Source: DASYRM01 sp035646375
Lineage (GTDB): Bacteria > Acidobacteriota > Vicinamibacteria > Vicinamibacterales > UBA2999
Reading direction: 5' to 3'
Assembly: GCA_035646375.1 (NCBI GenBank)
Contig: DASRPM010000187.1
Coordinates: 1-56,168 of the forward strand
Length of the DNA: 56,168 nucleotides
A program made the position numbers and the translations under genes. The notes under the pieces were generated by a model. That model ran no database searches. It was not told where the DNA came from and saw nothing but the letters and a program-made list of their open reading frames with translations. The first letter of the stretch is position 1. Each line of letters starts with the position of its first letter. Below are positions 17,055 to 24,787 of the stretch, piece by piece.

Positions 17055-17564
17055 CTATTTGCGGGCTTCGGGGAAAATCGTGCGGGCGGTCTTCGGCACG
17101 TGGTCGCGCTTGTAGACCATGAACGTGCGGAAGAACTCGATCACCACGGTGCCGTCCTGCTTCACGCCGGTCGTCTTGACCCGCACGATGCCGACGTTCG
17201 GGCGCGACTTCGACTCGCGCGCCTCCAGGACCTCGCTCTTGGAATAGACGGTGTCGCCCTCGAAGAGCGGGTTCGGCAGCCGCACCTCGTCCCATCCCAG
17301 ATTGGCCATCACGTTGAACGACAGGTCGATGGTGGACTGCCCCGTCACGAGCGCGAGCGTGAAGGTCGAATCCACCAGCGGCTTGCCGAACTCGGTCTGC
17401 GCCGCGTAGGCGTGATCGAAGTGGATCGGGTTCATGTTCTGCGTGAGCAGCGTGAACCAGCTGTTGTCCACCGGCAGCACGGTGCGTCCGAGCGGGTGGT
17501 GGTACACGTCGCCCACCGTGAAGTCCTCGTAGACGCGTCCGGTCCATCCTGGTTTCACCGTCAT
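17055..17564 (-). CDS. MaoC-like hotdog-fold dehydratase
   Basis: 169 aa from ATG 17564, which has a TATGGT box 7 bases upstream; ATG 17576 is a weaker choice. Motifs fit the MaoC/(R)-enoyl-CoA hydratase family: YEDFTVGDVYHHPLGRTV, the catalytic pair in NMNPIHFDHAYA (Asn/Asp-His region), LVDSTFTLALVTG, and a beta strand KTTGVKQDGTVVIEFFRTFMVYKR. It hydrates or dehydrates acyl-CoA-type substrates. It is divergent from and shares a promoter with an SDR gene, so the pair may act in one acyl or hydroxy-acid route (inference). Confidence 0.88.
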   Translation of the reverse strand: MTVKPGWTGRVYEDFTVGDVYHHPLGRTVLPVDNSWFTLLTQNMNPIHFDHAYAAQTEFGKPLVDSTFTLALVTGQSTIDLSFNVMANLGWDEVRLPNPLFEGDTVYSKSEVLEARESKSRPNVGIVRVKTTGVKQDGTVVIEFFRTFMVYKRDHVPKTARTIFPEARK

Positions 17565-17570
17565 GTGCCG

Positions 17571-17577
17571 TACCATA
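17571..17577. promoter_or_regulatory. Overlapping bidirectional -10 box for MaoC and SDR genes
   Basis: The 7 bases TACCATA read as TACCAT on the plus strand, 9 bases before SDR ATG 17586, and as TATGGT on the minus strand, 7 bases before MaoC ATG 17564. One symmetric box could fire both ways, giving two leaderless messages. Confidence 0.45.
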
Positions 17578-17585
17578 ACGCAACT

Positions 17586-18374
17586 ATGCGAACGCTCGAG
17601 GGCCGGTGCGCCCTCATCACGGGTTCGACCCAGGGGCTGGGCCTGGCCGCGGCACAGCGCTTCGCCGCCGCCGGCTGTCACGTGGTCCTGAGCGGCCTGG
17701 CGTCGCCGCAGGAGGCCACCGCGGCCGCCGCGGGTCTCGCGTCGGCCCACGGCGTGCGCGCCATCTACGCCGCCGGCGATCTCGCGCGGCCCGCCGATAT
17801 CGACGCCATCGTGGACACGGCGCGCACGTCATTCGGCGGCGTGGACATCCTGGTCAACAACGCCGTCGTCCGGCATGCGGCGCCGATCGAGGCGTTCAGC
17901 GCTGAGAAGTGGGACGAGGGGCTGGCGGTCAACCTGTCGGCGGCGTTTCACCTGATTCGCCTCACGGTGCCGATGATGCAGGCCAGGCGGTGGGGCCGCA
18001 TCCTGAACGTGTCCTCGATCTACGGCTTGAAGGGCGCCCCGAACCGCGTGGCCTACGTGACGACCAAGACGGCGCTCCTCGGGCTCACGCGTGCCGTGGC
18101 GCTGGAAGGGCTGGCGCACGGCATCACCTGCAACGCGATCTGTCCCGGCACGACCGAGACGCCGGTCCACGAAGCCGCCATCGAGGCGGCGATGGCCACG
18201 CTGTCGCTCACGCGCGGGGAAGCGGAGCGGCGCTTCTTCGCCTCGAAGCAGCCCACCGGCCGGTTCATCTCCGCCGAGCAGGTCGCGGCCTTGATGGTCT
18301 TCCTGTGCGGCCCCGATGCGACGGACATCACGGGCGCCGCCCTGCCGGTGGACGGCGCCTGGTCGGCGAGCTGA
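17586..18374 (+). CDS. Short-chain dehydrogenase/reductase, 3-hydroxybutyrate-dehydrogenase-like
   Basis: 262 aa, a classical SDR: NAD(P) glycine motif TGSTQGLG (residues 11-18), the NNA motif in ILVNNAVV, and the catalytic Ser in LNVSSIYG with YVTTK (YxxxK). The C-terminal segment CNAICPGTTETPVHEAAIE and the overall layout resemble 3-hydroxybutyrate dehydrogenase. It oxidises a secondary alcohol or hydroxy acid in the cytosol. The substrate is not certain from the family alone. Confidence 0.87.
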   Translation: MRTLEGRCALITGSTQGLGLAAAQRFAAAGCHVVLSGLASPQEATAAAAGLASAHGVRAIYAAGDLARPADIDAIVDTARTSFGGVDILVNNAVVRHAAPIEAFSAEKWDEGLAVNLSAAFHLIRLTVPMMQARRWGRILNVSSIYGLKGAPNRVAYVTTKTALLGLTRAVALEGLAHGITCNAICPGTTETPVHEAAIEAAMATLSLTRGEAERRFFASKQPTGRFISAEQVAALMVFLCGPDATDITGAALPVDGAWSAS

Positions 18375-18390
18375 GTGACGCGAATCCGGG

Positions 18391-18579
18391 CTAGACCGCC
18401 GGTGGAGGCAGCTTCGCTCTCATCATCGAGTGGAATGGTGAATACGCTCGCTGCAGCTTGGCTTCGAGCGCAGCCCGTCCGGCCGCCGGTGCCGCCGCAA
18501 TCCGCGCGCGCAGCTTGTCCCGCTTTTTCGCCCGATGTTGACGCAGATGTATGTCGGTGGGGTGATGGCTTGCACTCAT
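18391..18579 (-). CDS. Small basic protein, 62 aa
   Basis: ATG 18579 with GGAG 7 bases upstream, a strong site. The core RQHRAKKRDKLRARIAAAP is very basic and helical; the end is AYSPFHSMMRAKLPPP. It resembles short lysine/arginine-rich proteins (DUF6800-like) of unknown role. Nucleic-acid binding is a guess from charge. Confidence 0.65.
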   Translation of the reverse strand: MSASHHPTDIHLRQHRAKKRDKLRARIAAAPAAGRAALEAKLQRAYSPFHSMMRAKLPPPAV

Positions 18580-18648
18580 GATCAGGCTCCTGCCGGCCAG
18601 CGTATCGCGCCGATGTTCCCGTCAGCTGTTCACAAGTGCACTGTGCAG

Positions 18649-19272
18649 CTAGGCACGCTCGAAGTATCCCGACCAGAACGCTTTGCCGGTCGTGAGCGTC
18701 AGCCTCGCCTGATGCGTGAGCCGCAGGTCGCGCTGCGCGAGCAGGCGGCGGAGCTGATGCGGATCGACGAAGGCGAAATCGTCGGCCAGCGTTGCCATCG
18801 ACGCGAACCCCGCTGGCGTCACGGCCGCGTGCTCCTCCGACGGTAGCTGCAGGACCACCGACAGATGCCCGCCGTTGGCCACGAGTGACACCGCGTGGTC
18901 GAGGCACCGGCCGGTGCCCGCGTGCTCGAACACCAGCGCGGCATGCACCAGCGCCACCGGCTCCACGTCGAGCGTGGCGTCGTGCGCGAGGTCGGCGCAG
19001 TGCAGCTCGAGGCCCCGCAGATCGGGAAACCGCGTCTTGGTGGCGGACAGATACGCGGGGTTGACGTCGATGCCGACGACGCGCGTCGTCAGCGTGCCGT
19101 CCACGTGCTCGAGCCCGTTGCCGCCGGCCACGCCCAGCACCGCGACCGAGCGCGGCCGGAGCCGCGCCAGGGCCTCGCCGAAGAGGTCGGCCAGGGGGGC
19201 CAGCTGATTCGCGCCCGCCGAACCCATGTGCCCCTCGTAGTCCTCGAGAGGGAGGGCCAGCCACGGGTTCAT
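18649..19272 (-). CDS. Class I SAM-dependent methyltransferase
   Basis: 207 aa. The SAM-binding motif I is VLGVAGGNGLEHV, followed by the acidic end of strand 2 (VVGIDVNPAYL) and LHCADLAHD (motif II). The N-terminus (LALPLEDYEGHMGSAGANQLAPL) resembles that of a group of uncharacterised acidobacterial and clostridial methyltransferases. The substrate is unknown. A TACGAT box 7 bases before ATG 19272 suggests leaderless expression. Confidence 0.85.
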   Translation of the reverse strand: MNPWLALPLEDYEGHMGSAGANQLAPLADLFGEALARLRPRSVAVLGVAGGNGLEHVDGTLTTRVVGIDVNPAYLSATKTRFPDLRGLELHCADLAHDATLDVEPVALVHAALVFEHAGTGRCLDHAVSLVANGGHLSVVLQLPSEEHAAVTPAGFASMATLADDFAFVDPHQLRRLLAQRDLRLTHQARLTLTTGKAFWSGYFERA

Positions 19273-19279
19273 CGCTCAG

Positions 19280-19285
19280 ATCGTA
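19280..19285 (-). promoter_or_regulatory. -10 box TACGAT of methyltransferase gene, leaderless-type
   Basis: The minus strand has TACGAT ending 7 bases before ATG 19272, with no ribosome site. Confidence 0.45.
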
Positions 19286-19333
19286 ACAGCCGTGCCGGGT
19301 CCTCTCATCGAACGAACCGGCTCCGCACTCCGT

Positions 19334-19377
19334 CTTGTGGGCATCCGGGAACTTGCTTGTGGGCATCCGGGAACTTG
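19334..19377. repeat. Perfect 22-bp tandem duplication
   Basis: Two identical copies of a 22-base unit that starts cttgtgggcatccgg and ends gaacttg (19334-19355 and 19356-19377). They lie between the divergent methyltransferase and PadR genes. Confidence 0.9.
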
Positions 19378-19401
19378 GAAACGGGGTTGCGCGTCACATA
19401 C

Positions 19402-19428
19402 CGTGTGCCATACAGTATGCGCCACACG
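19402..19428. promoter_or_regulatory. Nested dyad, candidate PadR operator
   Basis: The inner palindrome is CATAC-A-GTATG (19409-19419). The outer arms are CGTGTG (19402-19407) and CACACG (19423-19428). It ends 11 bases before the padR-like ATG, and a TACAGT -10-like box lies within it. Position and symmetry fit autorepression by the encoded PadR protein (inference). Confidence 0.5.
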
Positions 19429-19439
19429 CCATCACCCAG

Positions 19440-19802
19440 ATGCCAGACACCCCTGATTCCTTCGAAAACCTGCGCCTCGAGCTGCGGCGTGGCGTTCTCG
19501 TGGTCGCGACGCTCGCCCAGCTGCGGGTCGAGCACTACGGCTACACGTTGAGGAAAGCCTTGGCGGACCACGGCCTCGACATCGACGAAAACACGCTCTA
19601 CCCGCTGCTGCGGCGTCTCGAGACGCAGGGGCTGCTGGTGAGCGAGTGGCGCGAGGAGAACAAGCGCAACAAGCGGTTCTACCGGCTGTCGGCCGAGGGC
19701 GAGCGCACGCTGGGCCTGCTGCTCGACGAGTGGCATGGCATCAACGGCGCTCTCGACCGCATCATCGCGCCTCCCCGCTCGATCCGAGGGCGCCGGGCAT
19801 GA
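19440..19802 (+). CDS. PadR-family transcriptional regulator
   Basis: 120 aa from ATG 19440. It is a winged-helix PadR with the usual opening LELRRGVLVVATLAQLRVEHYGYTL (shown here as two parts: LRRGVLVVATLAQL and HYGYTLRKAL), then ENTLYPLLRRLETQGLL and the wing RNKRFYRLSAEGERTL. PadR proteins are dimeric repressors released by small ligands or by partner membrane proteins. The stop overlaps the HAAS gene start (ATGA). A dyad 11 bases upstream may be its operator. It is the likely regulator of the four-gene ABC operon. Confidence 0.9.
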   Translation: MPDTPDSFENLRLELRRGVLVVATLAQLRVEHYGYTLRKALADHGLDIDENTLYPLLRRLETQGLLVSEWREENKRNKRFYRLSAEGERTLGLLLDEWHGINGALDRIIAPPRSIRGRRA

Positions 19803-20779
19803 GGCTGCTCAAGTTCTATCTCATCGCGGTCGGCACCTATCTGCACGGCCGCCAGCGGCGCGACATCCTGCGCGAGCTGGAGGAGAACCTCCGATCGCAG
19901 CTCGAAGAACGGGAAGCCGAGCTCGGGCGTCCGCTCACGGAGCCCGAGCAGCAGACGATCCTGCTCGCGCACGGCACGCCACTCGAAGTGGCGGCCCGCT
20001 ACGGCAGCCCCCAGGGCACGTTTACCTTCGGCCGCCAGCTGATTGGACCGGAGTTCTTCCCGATCTACCGCATCGTGCTGATCGCCAACTGGATCATCTC
20101 GGCGATGGTCCACGGAGGCATGGCGCTGTCGCGCGTCCAGGTCGACGAGCCGAGAGCGTTCTTCGTCGCGGCGGGCGTGCAGTTCGTGGTCATCACCGCC
20201 ATCTTCTGCGTGGTCGACTTCCTGCAGCGGCGGTCCGGCGGCGTGCCGCCGGCGCTCGACGGCCGCGGCCAGTTCCCGCCGACGTATCTGCGGGAGGTGC
20301 CGCGCTGGCAGTCGCTGAACGGGTTCCTCGCGTGGCTGGCGCTGAGCGCCTGGTGGGCGCTCATCCCGTCGTACCCGATGCTCATCATCGGCACCGCGGC
20401 CAACTTCGTGCAGCTCGCGCCGGCGTGGGACACGTTCTACTGGCCGATCCTGCTGCTGCTCGCCGCCGGGCTGGCGCAGCGCGCCGCCAACTACTTCCAT
20501 CCGGAATGGAACTGGCTGCCGCCCGTGACGCGGCTCGGCATCAACGGCATCGGGCTGCTGCTCATCTATCCCATTCATCTCAGCGACCCTTACTTCACCG
20601 CGCCGGGCATCATCGGCTCCGGCGCCGCGTCCGTGGCGCACGCGCTCGACATGATGATGTGGTGGGTCGCCGTCCCGGGCTTCAGCGTCTTTCTCCTCAG
20701 TCAGATCGCCTTGAACGGATGGGTGTGTTTTCAGCACGCGCGCTTCCATCAGCGGCAACGCAAGGAGCAGGCATCATGA
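19799..20779 (+). CDS. HAAS-domain membrane protein
   Basis: 326 aa. The N-terminal 75 residues are the HAAS (DUF1700-like) helical domain: GTYLHGRQRRDILRELEENL, LTEPEQQTILLAHG and PLEVAARYG. This domain typically pairs with PadR regulators. The rest has about six membrane helices (IVLIANWIISAMVHGGMAL, WPILLLLAAGLAQRAANYF, LGINGIGLLLIYPIHL and others). It overlaps padR upstream and the fusion gene downstream by 4 bases each. It probably tethers or senses for PadR at the membrane (inference from family pairing). Confidence 0.85.
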   Translation: MRLLKFYLIAVGTYLHGRQRRDILRELEENLRSQLEEREAELGRPLTEPEQQTILLAHGTPLEVAARYGSPQGTFTFGRQLIGPEFFPIYRIVLIANWIISAMVHGGMALSRVQVDEPRAFFVAAGVQFVVITAIFCVVDFLQRRSGGVPPALDGRGQFPPTYLREVPRWQSLNGFLAWLALSAWWALIPSYPMLIIGTAANFVQLAPAWDTFYWPILLLLAAGLAQRAANYFHPEWNWLPPVTRLGINGIGLLLIYPIHLSDPYFTAPGIIGSGAASVAHALDMMMWWVAVPGFSVFLLSQIALNGWVCFQHARFHQRQRKEQAS

Positions 20780-22914
20780 CCACGGCGACAGCGGACCCGG
20801 CCGATCGCATCGAGCCAGCGGCTGGCGAGCGCCTCCACGCGCTCGACGCGCTCCGCGGCTTCGCGCTCATCTGCGGCGTCCTGCTGCACGCGGCGATGTC
20901 CTACCTGCCAGGGTTCACGGTGTGGCCGCTCCTGGATCGGTCCACGAGCACCACGCTGGGCGTGGGGTTCTTCACCATCCACATGTTCCGGATGACGCTG
21001 TTCTTCGTCATCGCCGGATTCTTCGCCCGCCTGCTGATGGAACGGCGCGGCGTCCGCGCGTTCGTGCGGAACCGCGCCCTGCGCATCGTGGTGCCGCTCG
21101 TGGTCGGCTGGATCGTGTTCTTCCCCCTCATCGTGGTGGCCATCGTGTGGGGGGCCGACGGGCCGCTGCAGCCGCCGGGCGGTGGCAGCGCGGGCGCGCC
21201 GCCGGCTCCCGCGCTGGCCTTTCCGCTCGCGCACCTCTGGTTCCTCTACGTCCTCACGCTGATCTACGCCGCGGCGCTGCCAGTGCGCCAGCTGATCGCG
21301 CGGTTCGACGCGGGCGAACGGCTGCGTCGCACGGCCGACGCGGCGATGCGCGTGGCGCTGGCGGGGCCCTGGGCGCCGCTGGTCCTGGGTGCACCGCTCA
21401 TCGGCGCCTTCCTGGTGTCGCCGTGGCTGCTTTTCGCCGGCATCCCGACGCCCGATCAGTCGCTCATCCCCAACCTGCCTGCCGCGGTGGCGTTCTCCTC
21501 GGCGTTCACAATCGGGTGGCTGTTCCACCGCCAGACCGCGCTGCTGAAGGCCATCGAACGGTGGTGGGCGCTGCACCTCGCGACGGCCGTGGCCCTGACG
21601 GTCGCGTGCCTCGTGATCCTCGGACCGGGGAACTCGGCGCAGCTGTCCACGACGGCGCCGTCGGCGGCCCTCTACACCGTGCTCTACGCCGCTGGCGTAT
21701 GGAGCTGGACGCTCGGGCTCATCGGCGCGGCGCTGCGGTTCTTTGCCGGCGAGAGCGCCGTGGGCCGCTACGTCTCTGACGCCTCCTACTGGATCTACCT
21801 GGCGCACCTGCCGCTCGTGATGGCGCTGCAGGCGCTGATCAAGGACTGGCCGCTGCACTGGGCGGTGAAGTTTCCGCTCGTCGTGACCGTCGGGCTCGCG
21901 ATCCTGTTTGCGAGCTACCACCTGCTGGTGCGGTACACGTTCATCGGCGAGGTGTTGAACGGCGTGCGCCACCGGCGCGGACGCGCCGATCAGGAGGCGC
22001 CGTCCGGCCCGCCGTCGCCGCAGGGTCACGGTGAACTGCTGGCCGTACTCACCAACGCCAGCAAGCAGTTCGGCGCCGTCAAGGCGCTCGACGGCCTGAG
22101 CCTCGACGTGCGGCCGGGCGAACTGCTCGCGGTGCTCGGGCCGAACGGCGCGGGCAAGAGCACCGCCATCTCGCTGCTGCTCGGCCTGCTGGAGCCGGAC
22201 GCCGGTACGGCCTCGCTCTTCGGCCGGGCGCCGAGCGACGTCGAAGCCCGCTATGGCGTGGGCGTGATGATGCAGGAAGTGACGCTGCCGATGGAGATGA
22301 CCGTGCGCGAGATCATCACGCTCACGACGTCCTACTACCCCGCGCCGATGACCGCCGACGAGGCGATGGCGCACACGCACACGACGGCACTCGCCAATCG
22401 GCCGTACGGGAAGCTCTCGGCGGGACAGAAGCGCCAGGTGCAGTTCGCGCTCGCCGTCTGCGGCCGGCCGTCGCTGCTCTTCCTCGACGAACCCACGGTC
22501 GGTCTCGACGTGCAGGCGCGCGAGATACTCTGGACCACCATCCGGCAGCTGCTGGCGCAGGGCGCGTCGATCGTCCTGACCACGCACTATCTCGAGGAGG
22601 CCGAGGCGCTGGCCAGCCGGGTGGCCGTGCTGGTGAAGGGGCGGCTCGTGGCGATGGGCACCGTGGACGAGATCCGCGGCGTCGTCGGCCGCAAGCGCGT
22701 GAGCTGCCTGAGCGCGCTGCCGCCGGAACAGGTGGCGTCGTGGGAGGGCGTGGACAGCGCCAGCCGCACCGGCAACCGCCTGCACGTCGTGACCCGCGAT
22801 GCCGACCACCTGGTCCGCCGCCTGCTCGCGGCCGACGCGCTGCTCCGCGACCTCGAAGTGGAGCGGGCCGGCCTGGCCGAAGCGTTTACCGAGATCACTC
22901 AGGAGGCTGCGTAA
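20776..22914 (+). CDS. Acyltransferase-3 membrane domain fused in frame to an ABC ATPase
   Basis: 712 aa from ATG 20776, overlapping the HAAS stop. Residues about 15-400 form a ten-helix acyltransferase-3/OpgC-like domain (RLHALDALRGFALICGVLLH, FFVIAGFFARLLM, RALRIVVPLVVGW, YWIYLAHLPLVMALQ). After a linker of about 25 residues (RRGRADQEAPSGPPSPQGHG) a complete ABC-2-type ATPase begins: Walker A GPNGAGKST, Q-loop MMQEVTLP, signature LSAGQKRQ, Walker B LLFLDEPTVGLD, switch His TTHYLEEAE. No stop and no in-frame ATG or GTG separates the halves, so they look like one protein. It would couple membrane O-acylation to export with the permease encoded next. Either half alone is common; the fusion is unusual. 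Confidence 0.85.
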   Translation: MTTATADPADRIEPAAGERLHALDALRGFALICGVLLHAAMSYLPGFTVWPLLDRSTSTTLGVGFFTIHMFRMTLFFVIAGFFARLLMERRGVRAFVRNRALRIVVPLVVGWIVFFPLIVVAIVWGADGPLQPPGGGSAGAPPAPALAFPLAHLWFLYVLTLIYAAALPVRQLIARFDAGERLRRTADAAMRVALAGPWAPLVLGAPLIGAFLVSPWLLFAGIPTPDQSLIPNLPAAVAFSSAFTIGWLFHRQTALLKAIERWWALHLATAVALTVACLVILGPGNSAQLSTTAPSAALYTVLYAAGVWSWTLGLIGAALRFFAGESAVGRYVSDASYWIYLAHLPLVMALQALIKDWPLHWAVKFPLVVTVGLAILFASYHLLVRYTFIGEVLNGVRHRRGRADQEAPSGPPSPQGHGELLAVLTNASKQFGAVKALDGLSLDVRPGELLAVLGPNGAGKSTAISLLLGLLEPDAGTASLFGRAPSDVEARYGVGVMMQEVTLPMEMTVREIITLTTSYYPAPMTADEAMAHTHTTALANRPYGKLSAGQKRQVQFALAVCGRPSLLFLDEPTVGLDVQAREILWTTIRQLLAQGASIVLTTHYLEEAEALASRVAVLVKGRLVAMGTVDEIRGVVGRKRVSCLSALPPEQVASWEGVDSASRTGNRLHVVTRDADHLVRRLLAADALLRDLEVERAGLAEAFTEITQEAA

Positions 22915-23723
22915 TGACGACCATCGCGCTCACGTCCTCGCAACCGGCCGCGGCGGCGGCCGCCGCCCCCATGCCCCTGCGGCGCGTGCTCGGCGCCTAT
23001 GTGGCCGAGTCGTGGTTCGAAACGAAGCGCCACCTCAAGGCGCCGGCGTTCGCGGCGCCCTTCCTGATCATCCCGGTGGCGCTGTACATGTTCTTCACGT
23101 CGTTGGGCGGCGACCCGGCCCAGGTGCCCAAGCCGGAGCTCCGGCTGCCCATCCGCATGTTTACCGGCTTCGGCATGATGGGGGTGATGGGGCCCGCGCT
23201 CTTCGCCTTCGGCATGGCCGTGGCCATCGATCGCGACTTCGGCCTGCTGCGCCTGAAGCGCGCGCTGCCGATGCCGCCGATGGCCTACATGGCAGCCAAG
23301 ATGGTCATGGCGGTGCTCTTCAGCGCCCTGGTGATGCTGTCGATGAGCCTCGCGGCCGTCCTGAAGGGGCTCGACCTCACGGCCGTGCAGCTGCTGTCGG
23401 TGAGCGCAATCGGCGTCGTCGGCACGCTGCCGTTTGCCGCCATCGGCCTCTTCATCGGCGCCAAGGTGTCGGGCCGCACGGCGCCGGCGTGGGTGAACCT
23501 CGCCTACATCCCGATGACGTACTTGTCCGGCCTGTTCTTCCCGGTGCCGGAGTCGATCCGCGCGATCGCGCTGGCGTCGCCGGCGTTCCACCTCAACCAG
23601 CTGGCGCTGCACGTCGCGGGTGTCGGCGCGATCATGCCGGTGACGATGCACGCGGCCGCCCTGCTCGGCGTGACGGTCCTGTTCGCAGGGCTGGCCGCGT
23701 GGCGCGTGGCACGTATGGGGTAA
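22914..23723 (+). CDS. ABC-2-type transporter permease
   Basis: 269 aa. ATG 22914 overlaps the preceding TAA by one base and has AGGAGG 7 bases upstream, the best ribosome site in the operon. Six membrane helices are visible (FAAPFLIIPVALYMFFTSLG, MGVMGPALFAFGMAVAI, MVMAVLFSALVMLSMSLAAVL and others) with the typical SGLFFPVPESIRAIA of ABC-2 permeases. It partners with the ATPase domain of the fusion protein. The cargo is unknown. Confidence 0.88.
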   Translation: MTTIALTSSQPAAAAAAAPMPLRRVLGAYVAESWFETKRHLKAPAFAAPFLIIPVALYMFFTSLGGDPAQVPKPELRLPIRMFTGFGMMGVMGPALFAFGMAVAIDRDFGLLRLKRALPMPPMAYMAAKMVMAVLFSALVMLSMSLAAVLKGLDLTAVQLLSVSAIGVVGTLPFAAIGLFIGAKVSGRTAPAWVNLAYIPMTYLSGLFFPVPESIRAIALASPAFHLNQLALHVAGVGAIMPVTMHAAALLGVTVLFAGLAAWRVARMG

Positions 23724-23741
23724 CGGACTAACGGACGCCGG

Positions 23742-24638
23742 CTAGCGAATTCGGCCGTCGAACGACAGCCCGGCCAGCACGAGCGGCGACTTCGCGCCCA
23801 TGCTGATCTTGCCGATGTCCCCCGAGGCCGCGGCCGGCCGTTCCGCGGTGACCCGGAACTGGTGGCTCTGGCGCTCGACCGCCGTGGCCACCTCCTTGCC
23901 GAACTCGGGCAGCAGCGTCGCAATGCGCGTGGCGCTGTTGATGCTCTCGTACTTGCCGCCGGTGTACTGCGTGACGCTGAGACCTACCTGCGTCTGGTTC
24001 GCGCCCGCGCTCGAGGACCCGCCGCCGTTGTAGATGATGACGTGCACGGTGGTGGGCCGGGCCTCGAGCCGCCGCATCATCCGCTCGACGTCGCTGTCCC
24101 GCACGTTCGTGTCGCCGGACGTCGTGCCGACGCTGATGATCACCGGAAAGTAGTCGGTCTTGTCCTTTTCGATGCGCTGCGTCGCCTCGTTGAGGCTTTC
24201 CACGAAGCGCCCGGCGCCGGTGTCGGGCGCGAGCACGTCGAGCCCCTTCTGCACCGCCGCCCGGTCGGTGGTGGGTTTCGTCAGGAACCGCGGCTGGGGC
24301 GCCGTGGACACCAGCGTCACCTCGAGGTTCTCCGGCAGCGCGTCGATGAGGGCCTTTACGCCGTTCTTGAGGTGCTGCACGTTCTGGCTGCCGATGCCGA
24401 TGCCGTTGTCGAGCAGGATCTGGATCTTCACGGGCCAGTTGACGGGCTCGACTTTGGTCACCTTGGCGTCGGCGCCGTTTTCCATCAGTTTGAGGTCGCC
24501 GGCCTCGACGGTCTTGGCGGGCGCGCCGGTCGCGTCGAGGATGCTGGCGAACACCTGAATCTGCTTCGGGTTTTGAGCCGCCGTGAAGGCGGTGAGCAGA
24601 CAGACACCGGCGACCGTGGCAAGCAACTTCAGACGCAT
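23742..24638 (-). CDS. VWFA-type secreted protein, acidobacterial family
   Basis: 298 aa from ATG 24638 with AGGAG 8 bases upstream. The signal peptide is LLATVAGVCLLTAFTAA. The mature part has the layout of acidobacterial VWFA-domain proteins: a short beta domain (VFASILDATGAPAKTVEAGD, LKLMENGADAKVTKVEP), then an A-domain-like Rossmann region (KIQILLDNGIGIGSQNV, YFPVIISVGTTSGDTNVRD). The usual MIDAS DxSxS is replaced by DNGIGIG, so metal binding is doubtful. It probably acts outside the membrane as a binding protein. It converges on the ABC operon. Confidence 0.8.
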   Translation of the reverse strand: MRLKLLATVAGVCLLTAFTAAQNPKQIQVFASILDATGAPAKTVEAGDLKLMENGADAKVTKVEPVNWPVKIQILLDNGIGIGSQNVQHLKNGVKALIDALPENLEVTLVSTAPQPRFLTKPTTDRAAVQKGLDVLAPDTGAGRFVESLNEATQRIEKDKTDYFPVIISVGTTSGDTNVRDSDVERMMRRLEARPTTVHVIIYNGGGSSSAGANQTQVGLSVTQYTGGKYESINSATRIATLLPEFGKEVATAVERQSHQFRVTAERPAAASGDIGKISMGAKSPLVLAGLSFDGRIR

Positions 24639-24787
24639 GGCGAGGCTCCTCCGTTCAGGGCTGGCTAAGAGCTGGGGACGCTGCATAAGACGCCGGATCC
24701 GTGCTTTTGGTTCATTGAACCGGCGCCCTGACGCAACGGGAGGCTGACCGCTCACCCATTCGGGCTAGACGCGAGATGCTCGCGGCG

